A stretch of 64,000 nt of DNA, from contig JAIXOI010000038.1 in the NCBI GenBank assembly GCA_027486795.1, positions 24,305-88,304 of the forward strand, in the 5' to 3' direction. Each line of letters opens with the position of its first letter. Position 1 is the first letter of the stretch. This DNA comes from Sphingobacteriales bacterium. GTDB lineage: Bacteria; Bacteroidota; Bacteroidia; Chitinophagales; CAIOSU01. Below the pieces are notes generated by a model that was not told where the DNA came from, made no database searches, and worked only from the letters and a program-made list of their open reading frames with translations. The position numbers and the translations under genes are program-made. Shown piece after piece: positions 18,201-27,200 of this stretch.

Positions 18201-19010
18201 AGCATAACCAACACTGGCACAGGAGCCATTACGTTTACAATACCTCCATTCAATATCGTTGTTGATTCGGATAGTTGTACGTTGTTGACGCAAGACGAGA
18301 TTACTCCAATGGCTTCGGTTACGGGAACAGTTCAACCCAACGGTGGCTCAGCTTCAGTGCTGATTAATATTCCTCCGCCAGTTCGCGATTTCCCTACCAT
18401 TGATAGTCGTTGCGAAGATTATGGTACACCAGCCGAAATAGTAATTTTGAGCCCAATAAGCTACGCAAGTGCTACAGCTACTTGTTTAGATACTGCTACT
18501 GGCGACTTTAAACTGGTAGTGAAAGGTTTAACTGGCGGTGCGCCTGAGGTGTTTACTGCAGAAAGTTATGTGTTCTCAGAAGTCGCTACATACGATGCTA
18601 CTAACGATGAGTACACCGTGAACGTGCCGGGCAATACTACCTTCCCTTATACTCTAACGGTAGGCAATGATGGTTTGAGCGCAGGTGGTACCAATTGCTC
18701 AGCAAACATTGTAGTTAATGGCACCCCTTGTACCGTAGGTATTAACGAAGTGGCCAGTGCCATGTTTGTAAGCATTTACCCTAACCCTTCGAATGGTAAG
18801 TTTACCGTTAAGGCAACTTTGCCAGAAGCTGGCAACATTAGTATTAAAGTGTTGAATATGCTAGGTCAGGAGATAATGAACCAAGAGGTTTATAGCCCTG
18901 TGGCCGATTTTAACACTACTGTTGACCTTACCGAAGCTGCTGAAGGTACTTACTTTATTTACTTACAAAGTGGTGACCACCAAGTTATGCGTCGTGTAGT
19001 TAAGCAATAG
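12261..19010 (+). CDS. Giant T9SS-secreted surface protein, 2249 aa, with tandem Ig-like repeats
   Basis: 2249 aa with a signal peptide (about residues 1-25, ending VNAQC). The first ~500 residues hold Cys-rich beta modules, including a pre-peptidase-like segment with GEYYIVVSG. From about residue 1060 to 1590 come six repeats of roughly 80-90 aa, each with CxG...L..L......GTFTWY.G.P..GG, which read as Ig-like domains. Residues of about 1756-2011 contain two near-identical 148-aa units starting GCNP(V/I)AEICPT. The C-terminus (IYPNPSNGKFTVKATLPEAG...EGTYFIYL...RRVVKQ) is a T9SS type A sorting domain. A role as adhesin or matrix protein is inferred; no enzyme motif is seen. Transcription ends at a strong terminator. 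Confidence 0.85.
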   Translation: MNSFVLRLIVVVCTAWLAGVSQVNAQCTELSRVIQTPQPSRCQTAPSAGNIVPYFSQCRTICLNNTGTGPSNQVSNKSCVGGTQPANDLYLYANNPYAQIPGYDGSLVFRWVDWPGKAQGVFPPYFAVHGEVRAQLGAITAQSIDCTDGFALENAICLDPADTEGNQFFAPPGTIPTLAQLDPIVDAIAGVNVSTTDVSFWINIATSNGAQGPICYEVSPYKSGYLCGDATNVALTGTGSTRSGTAPQQCLCGSALYGGIGNVNNGFTPPCGTESSSAAWYKINVPFGCNNITASLSNWGGAGQYNIAILSGVSCPATAGTNPITGAAVSTPNQTLDPGAAIVGSGCTGPASTACTPVPAGEYYIVVSGVTERPTFTLNVTVQDASVTVGTASSAQNGGNVCSAGTVVVGTTGTVLPASGSCGQNIAWFYSTNLAFNPYQGAGTYAASGTSNVNIPLPANTTCQPRTYYIKGVVSDNGTTAVAGCKGTTNTISVTVYPEIGSITVNNVQCLITVATRCASFTVNGNPGINTFIASFADDGLVKDFLVSNGLPACDVLIQDTVSCSGNCTQPTVSGVSKCDPNDPFNFYVDVTVAPGSAATYFIEDSDGGAKAVSSAGTYTVGPFGNGSSTFINLTNTDDAACNLPVGNFSDDCNNVVCPNLTNASTNTNGDRCEGAQTILQAFVDRGTLGTDYRVEWFKDGVPIPNSNSLSVIHTFSTTQGCGAEAQEFTIRLTCLLPTGSPSTTSFLTAGTVVVYPKPDAGIDFTQDPANCTLAPIDACGSLSISYSPTTNPAPGAAPTSVNYTIAVPGAPSGCSATGTYVVNCPAASCTNSAGEGVALQDDVLCFGESFNVATNNANLDNGYALGWAVTQTNPYGNLNQAVSSAISSNSFFGQDTVGNQSFNFTNGNQYGPGQYYFVPFVAMRNINAANPVVVISGTLAAPIFGAIVSTTITVPNIPYCSGLTAFDINFVANRASGVGNPIDAVSGLVTYSGAATANVNLNNNNFTGNPSGQTITLRGSSTFGANINYTLTIRYRSSITYPTICPSCNDVGTPVAVNLLPNVQLSSIPAQTACNGATVNLVNLNPTANVAGSYRWYDGNPTAGGNVITDPTSVSLTAATTFFVQFLPFADSTCGKTTSVAYTLTPKPVLNTIPAQAPICFGASVNLTALNSSVTSAAGTFTWYIGDPDSNGIRLPNAFAQNLAPVNGRNYFVVFTDNSTGCSNKTSVTYTVNPLPSLAAVPDPKLCTGDSYDLTATEQDFTSAPGTFTWYNGDPNNGGVAITPVQAANVTPADGDTYFVVFLDQASGCTATGNISFIVNPFPTLVAPVVAPVCAGETIDLTSLEQGITSDPGTFVWYLGNPNTGGVQLNLGQAQAQTPTNGAVYFATFTNIITTCAATTSFTVTVNPKPSLSQVTPVTCAGTPVDLASLESDLLNGATGTFTYYLGNPDTGGLALSPSQVSAQLPTGNETYFVVYTSNQNCTDTASFDFTVNATPVLNAIAPLGLQCAGFSTSLTALQAGITTTAGTFTWYLGSPDTGTVVANPSAIVPVSGDEYFAVFTESANGCSAQVSTSFDVAAPVASNGVSYDCIANVLVVSLTGTTGGAGGYSVSSSSPNNAGDVLTPGTSYTVIITDTIGCTDTITGTQSCIICDAGDAGTIANNVFCCNDTAFISNSGPTLDVARVVAWGLTPQADGPITDSASALSATDVFRSNADGSLSFDAGCSDYPAGNYFLTPFISIKPNDNVPILWDPANGCNPVAEICPTISGTGWVLNPMIITFPDGTTYNVNQEIAFGLPIDQALLDAATGGSLPCIKITDLYTGDPNGTWSVSITNTGTGAITFTVPQFNVVVEADSCSLLTTDQVYSVPTIAGTISAGATNNVDFDLPPTSLTAPPVTYNPAAGCNPIAEICPTLVGTGWVLNPMIITFPDGSTYNVNQEIAFGLPIDQALLDAATGGVLPCINLTDLYTGDPNGTWTVSITNTGTGAITFTIPPFNIVVDSDSCTLLTQDEITPMASVTGTVQPNGGSASVLINIPPPVRDFPTIDSRCEDYGTPAEIVILSPISYASATATCLDTATGDFKLVVKGLTGGAPEVFTAESYVFSEVATYDATNDEYTVNVPGNTTFPYTLTVGNDGLSAGGTNCSANIVVNGTPCTVGINEVASAMFVSIYPNPSNGKFTVKATLPEAGNISIKVLNMLGQEIMNQEVYSPVADFNTTVDLTEAAEGTYFIYLQSGDHQVMRRVVKQ
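17527..18294 (+). repeat. Tandem duplication of a 444-bp unit inside the 2249-aa gene
   Basis: The block starting GGTTGTAACCC at 17529 recurs at 17973, exactly 444 bp (148 codons) later. Long protein stretches (for example GTGWVLNPMIITFPDG) are identical between copies while many third codon positions differ. Confidence 0.8.
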
Positions 19011-19035
19011 TTTAGTTTTAACTATTAATAATATT

Positions 19036-19070
19036 AAGCCGCTACGTATTTTGCGTGGCGGCTTTTTTTT
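19036..19070 (+). terminator. Intrinsic terminator after the 2249-aa gene
   Basis: AAGCCGCTACG at 19036-19046 pairs with CGTGGCGGCTT at 19054-19064 (11 bp, one G-T), followed by a run of eight T ending at 19070. Confidence 0.88.
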
Positions 19071-19127
19071 AGAGGTTAATGCGCTTTATGTAATGATGGA
19101 TTTTGTATGCCTGTAATTAGGCACGAA

Positions 19128-19157
19128 ATTGGGTATCGTGCAAATTGGCTAACTTTG
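19128..19157 (+). promoter_or_regulatory. Bacteroidota-type promoter of the AMP nucleosidase gene
   Basis: ATTG at 19128-19131, an 18-base spacer, then TAACTTTG at 19150-19157, which fits TAnnTTTG. Transcription would begin near 19163, about 14 bases before the ATG. Confidence 0.55.
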
Positions 19158-19176
19158 AACAGTAATTGAATTTCCT

Positions 19177-19947
19177 ATGAAAACGAAAGAAGACATTGTA
19201 ACCAATTGGTTGCCCCGATATACAGGCCTTGAACTAGCCGAGTTTGGCCATTATATATTGCTTACCAATTTTACCAATTACGTGCAAATGTTTGCCGAAT
19301 TGCATGGGGTGCCTATAAGAGGGCTCGATAAACCCATGCCAAGTGCAACAGCCGAAGGCATTACCATCATCAATTTTGGTATGGGGAGTGCTAATGCTGC
19401 AACAGTAATGGACTTGTTAAGCGCCATAAAGCCCAAAGCTTGCTTATTTATTGGCAAGTGCGGTGGCCTAAAAGATAAAAATAGTTTGGGCGATTTGATT
19501 TTGCCCATAGCAGCGATAAGAGGAGAAGGAACAAGTGATGATTATTTCCCTAAAGAGGTGCCGGCACTGCCTTCGTTTGCTTTGCAGAAAGCCATTTCGA
19601 CAACGATAAGAGACTACCAGCGCGACTATTGGACCGGAACCGTATATACTACCAACCGACGCGTTTGGGAGCATGACGAGCGATTTAAGAAATACCTCAA
19701 AAAAATACGCGCCATGGCCATTGATATGGAAACGGCCACGATTTTTATGACGGGCTTTGCCAATAAAATTCCTTGCGGTGCGCTGCTCTTAGTATCGGAC
19801 CAACCGATGACACCCGATGGTGTAAAAACTGCCGAGAGCGACGCGCGGGTTACCAAAGAGTATGTTGATTTGCACCTTAAAATTGCAATCGACTCGCTAA
19901 AGCAGCTCATCAACGGCGGTTTAACGGTTCGGCATCTTAAATTTTAG
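19177..19947 (+). CDS. amn: AMP nucleosidase (short Bacteroidota form)
   Basis: 256 aa, the short form usual in Bacteroidota rather than the ~480-aa E. coli enzyme. It hydrolyses AMP to adenine and ribose-5-phosphate and belongs to the nucleoside phosphorylase fold. Motifs: GITIINFGMGSANAATVMDLL for phosphate/ribose binding, CLFIGKCGGLKDKNSLGDLI, AIDMETATIFMTGF with the ribose-contacting Met-Glu, and LLLVSDQPMTPDG with the purine-site Asp. It has its own promoter and lies 88 bases before aat on the same strand. Confidence 0.9.
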   Translation: MKTKEDIVTNWLPRYTGLELAEFGHYILLTNFTNYVQMFAELHGVPIRGLDKPMPSATAEGITIINFGMGSANAATVMDLLSAIKPKACLFIGKCGGLKDKNSLGDLILPIAAIRGEGTSDDYFPKEVPALPSFALQKAISTTIRDYQRDYWTGTVYTTNRRVWEHDERFKKYLKKIRAMAIDMETATIFMTGFANKIPCGALLLVSDQPMTPDGVKTAESDARVTKEYVDLHLKIAIDSLKQLINGGLTVRHLKF

Positions 19948-20035
19948 GTAGCCCATAAAGGAAACGTTGAAACAGAACAGCCAAAACTAATGTTGGGTCA
20001 GGTGGCCTTTGTTAGGCAAGTGTTACTTTTGCGTT

Positions 20036-20719
20036 ATGCCTATTTTTCAGCTAGATGAGCAGTTGTGGTTTCCGCCCGTGGAGTATGCCGAAGCCGATGG
20101 CCTTTTGGCTGTTGATGGAGACCTCTCGCCCGAGCGGTTGTTGCTTGCCTACCAATCCGGAATTTTCCCTTGGTACAATGAGGAGGACCCGATACTTTGG
20201 TGGTCGCCAAACCCACGCATGGTGCTTTATCCAAGCGAGCTCAAGGTTTCGAAAAGTATGGCCCAAATACTTCGCGGCAATAAGTTTAGTATAACTGTTG
20301 ATACCGCCTTTGAGCAAGTTATAGCCGCCTGCGCCAGCACACTCCGCGATGGCCAGCCAGGTACTTGGATTGTGCCCGAAATGATAGAGGCCTATACCAA
20401 GCTGCACCAAATAGGCTATGCCCACTCTGTGGAAGTATGGAGAAACACCCGATTGGTTGGCGGCTTATATGGCTTAGGGTTGGGTAAGGTTTTTTGCGGC
20501 GAGTCGATGTTTAGTTTGGAGAGTAATGCAAGCAAAGCGGGGTTTATTACTTTGGTTCAATGGTTGCAACAACAAGGCTACCATTTTATTGATTGCCAAA
20601 CGCATACACCACATTTAGAGAGCTTGGGTGCTAGGCAAATACCCAGAGCGCAGTTTTTGCAAGAACTATCGCTGGCCTTGCATTCAGGGCTCGAACCAGC
20701 CAAGTGGGTTTTTCCTTAA
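20036..20719 (+). CDS. aat: Leucyl/phenylalanyl-tRNA--protein transferase
   Basis: 227 aa from the ATG at 20036, giving MPIFQLDEQLWFPP, which matches family N-termini; an in-frame TTG at 20009 adds nine unlikely residues. The enzyme adds Leu or Phe from aminoacyl-tRNA to proteins with N-terminal Lys or Arg, marking them for ClpS/ClpAP degradation. Family motifs are GIFPWYNEEDPILWWSPNPR, TWIVPEMIEAYTKLHQIGYAHSVE and FCGESMFSLESNASKAGF. The stop shares four bases with the converging dprA gene. Confidence 0.95.
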   Translation: MPIFQLDEQLWFPPVEYAEADGLLAVDGDLSPERLLLAYQSGIFPWYNEEDPILWWSPNPRMVLYPSELKVSKSMAQILRGNKFSITVDTAFEQVIAACASTLRDGQPGTWIVPEMIEAYTKLHQIGYAHSVEVWRNTRLVGGLYGLGLGKVFCGESMFSLESNASKAGFITLVQWLQQQGYHFIDCQTHTPHLESLGARQIPRAQFLQELSLALHSGLEPAKWVFP

Positions 20720-21819
20720 ACCAGTTTATATGCCTTACCAGGTAAGGTGCGCACAATACCTTTCAATTCAAGCCCCAATAGTGCAGCAGCTACTTGGCTA
20801 GCCGGTATCCGGGCACGGTAAGTAAGTTCATCAATGGCCAGTTGGTTGTGTTGCTGCAGCAATTGCACAATTGCTTCTTCGTCGGGTTCTAGGTCGGCAA
20901 TTAAAAGAAGTTGGCGGGCTGGGGTAGGGGTATTTTCCTTGTCGGCCCAGCGCATTACCTCCAAAAACTCATCAACGCTATCCAATATTGCCGCTCGGTT
21001 GGTTCTTATAAGGTAGTTGCACCCTTCTGAGCATATTTGGCCAATATTACCTGGCACTGCAAACACGTCGCGGTCATAGCTATTGGCCAGTGTGGCCGTT
21101 ATCATGCTGCCACCCTTTATTTTGGTTTCAATTACAATGGTGGCATCGCTCATGCCCGCTACAATTCGGTTTCTGCGCGGGAAGTTTTCCCGGTCGGGCA
21201 TAGTGCCCGAGGGAAACTCAGTTAGCAGCCCACCTTGTTCGTACATTTTATCGGCAGTGCTTTTATGTTGCGATGGATACAACCTATCAAGCCCATGAGC
21301 CAAAACGCCAATAGTTGGCAGGCCTTGTTTCAGTGCAGCTTTGTGGGCTATGATATCAATACCAAAGGCCATACCGCTAAGCACTAGTATGTTGTGGGCT
21401 TTTAGTTTTTCAAGCAGCATTTCGGTCACCATGCGTCCGTAATCGGTTGCATTTCGGGTACCTACTATGCTAATTATGCGTTGCATATTTAAGTCAGCAT
21501 TACCTTTGTAGTATAGCATTACTGGGCTATCATGGCACTGCAACAATCGCTTCGGGTAATCCGCATCGAGATAAAATAGCGGTTTAATGTTGTGTTTGGT
21601 AATAAACTTAAGTTCGTCGGCTGCCCGGTCAAGGGCTTTGCTATCCAGTATCTCTTTGGCCCTTATGTCGCCAATACCTGGTGCTCTTTTCAACTTAGCG
21701 TGGCTAGCATCAAAAACTTCTTTTACCCCGCCACAGTAACTTACAAGACCTTTAATTAAAACATCGCCAACGGATGGTAAAAAAGTTAGTGCAACTTGAT
21801 GTAGCAACCTGTCGTTCAT
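20716..21819 (-). CDS. dprA: DNA-processing protein DprA
   Basis: 367 aa. DprA binds incoming single-stranded DNA during natural transformation and loads RecA. Domain order: N-terminal helix-hairpin-helix region (FLPSVGDVLIKGLVSYCGG, APGIGDIRAKEIL), a Rossmann-fold core with SGMAFGIDIIAHKAAL, VLAHGLDRLYP and FPSGTMPDRENFPRRNRIVAGMS, and a C-terminal winged-helix domain (residues 315-367). This is the full-length form. No other competence gene lies close by. It converges with aat, sharing the 4-bp TTAA. Confidence 0.95.
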   Translation of the reverse strand: MNDRLLHQVALTFLPSVGDVLIKGLVSYCGGVKEVFDASHAKLKRAPGIGDIRAKEILDSKALDRAADELKFITKHNIKPLFYLDADYPKRLLQCHDSPVMLYYKGNADLNMQRIISIVGTRNATDYGRMVTEMLLEKLKAHNILVLSGMAFGIDIIAHKAALKQGLPTIGVLAHGLDRLYPSQHKSTADKMYEQGGLLTEFPSGTMPDRENFPRRNRIVAGMSDATIVIETKIKGGSMITATLANSYDRDVFAVPGNIGQICSEGCNYLIRTNRAAILDSVDEFLEVMRWADKENTPTPARQLLLIADLEPDEEAIVQLLQQHNQLAIDELTYRARIPASQVAAALLGLELKGIVRTLPGKAYKLV

Positions 21820-22028
21820 TTTCTTAGTTGAATTGCAAAACTAAATAAATTAGTTAAATCAACCTAAAATTACCAACGTACAATTCTATGTTATTGCTCC
21901 AATAAATTACCATTAAACTTATGTATAATACAGATTTTAATTTTTAATAACGGCCATTTTTATCTCAAATTTTTCAGTAGTTTTGGGTATAAGAAATATA
22001 AAAAGTTTTAAAATGACTTGGCCCAAAA

Positions 22029-23591
22029 ATGAAAACAGTTAAGTCAAATTACAGCGATTTCTTTCGAGAGCAATTTATTGCCATTTTAGACCAAACCGAT
22101 GAGTTTGTTTGGACGCTGGATGCCGATTTAAATATAATTGACTACAACAAAGCCTTTTACGAGCGGTTCAGCAAATTAGTAGGGCTCGAAGATATCCAAT
22201 ATACTTCAATAGTAAACCCAGTATTAGGTAATTCTGTTACCGATACTTGGAAGCGTTACATAGCTGAAACTATTACAGCAGGTGCTCCACAATTTTTCAA
22301 AATTGTAAACGATAATCCTCAAGAGGGAATGTCGAAGTATAGCGAAACACAAATAAGCCCTATATATAACGAACGCGGTGAGCTATATAGGTTCTTTGTA
22401 AGATCGAGGGATTTATCCAATACCTTTAACCTTCAACGCGACTTGGAGCGAGCCAATGAAGAATTACTCCGTTTAATGGATCTTTACCGAATTTTGGCAA
22501 CCCAAGTGCCTAATTTTGGTATTGTAATTTTTGATAAAGACTATCGATTTTTATTATGCGAAGGTACTGCCTTGGCAACGGTTGGGCTAAGCAAAGAGCA
22601 ATATGAAGGGCGAACTATGCTCGAGGCTATGGATGAAAAGGAAATTAGTATTTTAAAACCACAGTACGATGCGGCATTGAGAGGAGAGTTAATTGCTTTT
22701 GAATACGAAACCAGAGACCGTTATTATTATACCCAAATAGTACCTATTAAAGAGTTAGCTGGCGAGGTAACTCGTGGAATGGTGCTAATAAGTGATACTA
22801 CGGACATAAAAAAGACCGAGCATTTGTTGGCCAATGCTAATAAAGTATTAGAAGAAGAAGTTTTAGCGCGCACCGCCGAGCTTAAAAGTACTAATCAGGA
22901 ACTTAGGGAGATAAACCAATACCTTGATGATTTTGTACATGCGGCAGCCCACGATTTGCGCTCGCCAATTATCAATCTCAAAACAATCCTTCATTTGTTG
23001 GAGACTATTGATAACAAGCAAGAAAGGGAAGGGCTGATTGCCATGCTGCCTTCGCTGGTGCAAGATATTGGCAATACTTTGGATGGCATGATAAGAATGG
23101 TTGAGTATCAGAAAAAGGACCAATTGCTAGTTTCGTTGCTCAATTTCAATGACGTGTTTTCGAATGCCTTGAAGGTATTTGAATATAGTAATCAGATACA
23201 ATTGGCCGAGATAGATTTTGATTTTAGTAAGGCTAATAGTATTTGGTATATAGCCCCCAAATTGCAGAGTCTGTTTTATAACTTATTGAGCAATGCGTTG
23301 AAATATGCTTCTCCTAAACGAAATTTAAAATTTAAGGTTACTTCGCATGCGGAAGGTGAATTTGTAAGATTGGACTTTCTTGACAACGGGATAGGGATCG
23401 ACTTAAACCAAAATCGAAACAACTTGTTCAAGCCATTTAAGCGTTTCGCTAGCGAAGGTATTACAGGTACTGGTTTAGGTTTAAGTTTGGTAAAAAGTAT
23501 AGTTGAGAAAAATGGGGGCAGTATTGAAGTTGAAAGTGTAATAGATGAGTATACATTGTTTAAGGTTAGGCTAATGCCATATCCGCATTGA
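22029..23591 (+). CDS. PAS-domain sensor histidine kinase, soluble
   Basis: 520 aa without signal peptide or membrane helices, so it is a cytoplasmic sensor. Two PAS domains are visible (about residues 15-125, DEFVWTLDADLNIIDYN, and 155-260, FGIVIFDKDYRFLLCEG). A coiled-coil linker (265-300) leads into the HisKA domain with phospho-acceptor His308 in AAAHDLRSP. The HATPase_c domain has the N box (NLLSNALKYASP), G1 (DNGIGID) and G2 (GTGLGLSLV). The signal sensed is not readable. Six bases separate it from the response regulator at 23598, so the two form an operon. Confidence 0.92.
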   Translation: MKTVKSNYSDFFREQFIAILDQTDEFVWTLDADLNIIDYNKAFYERFSKLVGLEDIQYTSIVNPVLGNSVTDTWKRYIAETITAGAPQFFKIVNDNPQEGMSKYSETQISPIYNERGELYRFFVRSRDLSNTFNLQRDLERANEELLRLMDLYRILATQVPNFGIVIFDKDYRFLLCEGTALATVGLSKEQYEGRTMLEAMDEKEISILKPQYDAALRGELIAFEYETRDRYYYTQIVPIKELAGEVTRGMVLISDTTDIKKTEHLLANANKVLEEEVLARTAELKSTNQELREINQYLDDFVHAAAHDLRSPIINLKTILHLLETIDNKQEREGLIAMLPSLVQDIGNTLDGMIRMVEYQKKDQLLVSLLNFNDVFSNALKVFEYSNQIQLAEIDFDFSKANSIWYIAPKLQSLFYNLLSNALKYASPKRNLKFKVTSHAEGEFVRLDFLDNGIGIDLNQNRNNLFKPFKRFASEGITGTGLGLSLVKSIVEKNGGSIEVESVIDEYTLFKVRLMPYPH

Positions 23592-23597
23592 TGTGTT

Positions 23598-24002
23598 ATG
23601 AAGAATTATAAGGTGCTTTTTATTGATGATAGGGAAATGGATAATATGCTTAACCGCCTAATGGTGCGCGAAGAGCAATTACCTTTTGATGCTACTTACA
23701 TTACTAGCGGAGAGGAGGCACTGGAGTTTTTGAACGATCAAACCGAGGAAGATTTCCCCCAAATTATTTTTATCGACATTAATATGCCTGTGATGAATGG
23801 CTTTGATTTTGTTGATGAATACAATGCCCAACTAGCTAAGCAGCCCAAAGCCATTAATACAACATTATGTTTCCTTACCTCTTCCAGCAGCGACTCGGAA
23901 AAGGAAAGGGCCTTGGGTATGCAGAATATTTCGGCTTTCTATAACAAGCCTATAACGATGGCCATATTTGCCGATTTGCAAAGTCGTTTAAACAACCAAT
24001 AA
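23598..24002 (+). CDS. Single-domain response regulator
   Basis: 134 aa consisting only of a receiver domain. Asp10/Asp11 form the acidic pocket, Asp60 in FIDINMPVMNG is the phospho-acceptor, LTSSSSDSEKE supplies the Thr/Ser switch and YNKPI the conserved Lys. There is no DNA-binding or enzymatic output domain, so signalling must go through protein contacts or a phosphorelay, as with CheY-like or Spo0F-like proteins. It is co-transcribed with the kinase just upstream. Confidence 0.93.
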   Translation: MKNYKVLFIDDREMDNMLNRLMVREEQLPFDATYITSGEEALEFLNDQTEEDFPQIIFIDINMPVMNGFDFVDEYNAQLAKQPKAINTTLCFLTSSSSDSEKERALGMQNISAFYNKPITMAIFADLQSRLNNQ

Positions 24003-24031
24003 GGCACCTAATTTTATCTGTACTTTTTTAA

Positions 24032-24049
24032 CTACGTAATATTACGTAG
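24032..24049. promoter_or_regulatory. Perfect 18-bp palindrome, possible operator
   Basis: CTACGTAATATTACGTAG reads the same on both strands. It lies 29 bases after the response-regulator stop and about 170 bases before the 1333-aa gene. No T tract follows it, so it is not a terminator. Confidence 0.4.
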
Positions 24050-24221
24050 CAGTAGCTATTTGCAGTATTTGTTTTGGTTACGTTGAAATACTCGGTTGAT
24101 GATTTTAAAAATAGGTTTAAGTGCTGAAACATTATAAGTAAAAGTGCGTAGAATGAGACAATCGGGTTTGACAACGGCACATTGGCAGCTCGATTAACAA
24201 AAAAACCTCATTCTCAAAGCC

Positions 24222-27200
24222 ATGAAACACTTAAAACTAATTGCACTATTTGTGTGCACTATCTTATTGCCTGCTTTAGCATTTGGGCAAACTTACACTT
24301 GGACTGGTGCAACTAACTCAAGTTGGACCACTTCGTCGAACTGGACACCGGTAGGTATACCAGGTGCGGGCGCTACCGTAAATATTACTAATCCGACGCC
24401 GCCCAACCATCCTACATTAGCAGGGAATACTACCATAGCTAATATTACGGTAACTGGCGGTAGGCTTTTTTTAAATACCAGTACATTAACGGTTACAGTT
24501 GCTGCCCGTTTTACTAATGCAATTGTAGATAATGGCCGAATAAATGCGGTAGATTTTACAACGGTTACTGGTACTACGTTTTCTACTAGCATTATTTTGA
24601 ACAAAACATCGGGTATTGACAATACTTGGGCTGGGGGTAATACTTTCAATAATCTTACCCTCATAAACAATGATAACAACTGGATACGCATGGCCGGTAC
24701 CACGGCCGATGTATTTAATGGCTCAACACAGTTTACTACCACCAACCAGTATATAGATGTAGCATATACACGCAATGCAACTTTTAACGGCAATGTTACC
24801 ATAAATGCAACTGGTGGCAACGGTATTAGGTTTGGGCAAAACGGTGGCGCTAGCACTATTGCCTCGGGCTTTGCACTTTTAACTACAGGCTATACCTCGG
24901 GCCAGCTAACGCTCCGTAATATTACCCAAAGCGGTACTGCCGCCAACGGCACTTTTACCCCCACCAACTTTACCCCTACCAACTGTATTTTCGGTGGAAA
25001 TTTTACCTGCACTACAACCACCGCTAGTATTACCACCTCACAATTTAGAGCTACTAACAGTTTTACGGCTACCAACCTTAGTATTGTGCGCGAATCAACT
25101 TTTAGCAGCGTATCGGGCACTACTACTTTTACAAAGACCGCTGGTGCGGGCAACACTTGGTACGGTGGTAATAGCTTTTACAATACTACCATATTCAACA
25201 ACAGTACTAACCAAACTATTAGCTTGGGCAGCACAGCCGCCGATGCTTTTTTTGGTACCACCAGGTTTGTAACTTCAGGTACTAACCGCATTAATATAGC
25301 AGTTACCCAAAATGCTGCGTTCAATGGTAACGTATTCATTGATAATACCAGCACCGCTGGCATTTACTTTGGTGCCACTGGCGGTAGCACAACCATAGCT
25401 TCAGGTTTTAGTTTACTTACCAATGGCTATACTGCGGGTACACTTTCATTGCTTAGGGTTACGCAAAGTGGCACTGCAGCCAACGGAAGTTTTGCACCAA
25501 TCACTTTTATATCAACCAACAGTTCTTTTGGGGGTAATTTTACGCTGGCATCGGCTACCACCGCTACCATTACTGGTTCAACTTTTAGCAGAACCAATAG
25601 TTTTAGGGCCACCAATATATCTAACATAAGCACCAGTGTGTTTAGTAACCTTGCGGGTGCAACTACCATAACCAAGACAGCCGGAACAACCAACACTTGG
25701 ACGGGCGGAAACACTTACACTAACTGTACATTTACCAATAGCAGCACCAACGTATTGATACGCATGGGCACCACTACTGCCGATACTTACAACGGCACCA
25801 CACGTTTTATAGCTAGTGGCAGCAATTATTTTGAGATTGCCTATACCAGTAATGCTACTTTCAATGGCAACGTATTTGTTGATTGTACGAGCAGTAATGG
25901 TATCTATTTTGGGGTATCAACAGGTACTACTAGCATAGCTTCGGGTTCTGCGTTGCTTACCAATGGCTTTAGCAGCGGTACCCTTTCGTTGAGAGGGGTT
26001 ACCCAAAACGGTTCTGCTGCCAACGGCTCGTTTAGTCCTACTACTTTTGTAGCCACCAATACTACTATGCGTGGTAATTTTACGGCAACAGTAAGTGGCA
26101 CCAGCACCATAACTAACTCAATCTTTCAGCGTACCAATAGTTTTACATCAGGTACATTTGCCACCATGAGCGGCAACAACTTTAGCGCTACCAGCGGTAC
26201 CACTACCTTTACCAAAACGGCTAATACTGCGGAAATATGGAACGGTAACAATACTTTTTATAATACTACGGTGATAAACAATAGTACATCGCAATACATC
26301 CGGTTGGCAGGTGTCAACGGCGATGCTTTCCTAGGCACCACCCGCTTTGCAGTTAGCAATGCAGCTACAATACAAGCGGCCTATAATTTGGCCACCACTT
26401 TTGCTGGCAACGTTTATCTTGATTGCACCGGTACGGGCGGCATAACCATGGGTGCAGGCACTGGCACTGCAGCTATAGCAACTGGATTCTCGCTCAAAAC
26501 CAATGGCTATACAGGTGCACCACTCAATATTGATGCATTTACGCAAACCGATGTGGCTGCAAATGATAGCTTTAGTGCTACTACCCTTACCATCACTAAC
26601 AGCAGCATCGCTGGCAGCCTTACTTGCAATGCCAGTACCGTTAGTTTAAGTAACAACAGCTTCACTGGCAATAATAAATTTTATGCCAATACTTATTCAA
26701 CTGTTACAGCTTGTACTTTTAGCCAAGGCAGTGCTTCAACTGTTTTTACTAAAAGAGGAGCAACTAATGATACTTGGGTAGGTGGCAATACATTTGGCAA
26801 CGTAACTTTTCGCAACCGCTCAAACGGACGCATACGGTTGGCCAATACCAACCCCGATACGCACAATGGCACTGTTATTATAGTTCAAGATTCTACTGGT
26901 GCCATTGAGGTGGCTTATAACGGTGCTAACAGTTTCAGAGAAAATATATCAATATTAGGAAGCACCACTGCAGTAACCTTGGGTGCTGGCACGGGTACTA
27001 TCCAAATTAATGGCAACACAGCACAAAGCATATTGGGTAATGGTTCGGTGGCTTTAAATATAAGCAGGCTTTTAATGAGCACTTCAGGTAGCTTGACTTT
27101 GAATACGCCAGTAACCATTTTAACCAATGCACAATTTGTAAATGGCAGAATATTGACTGATGCCACTAATTTTATAACTTTCAATGACAATGCAACGGCA

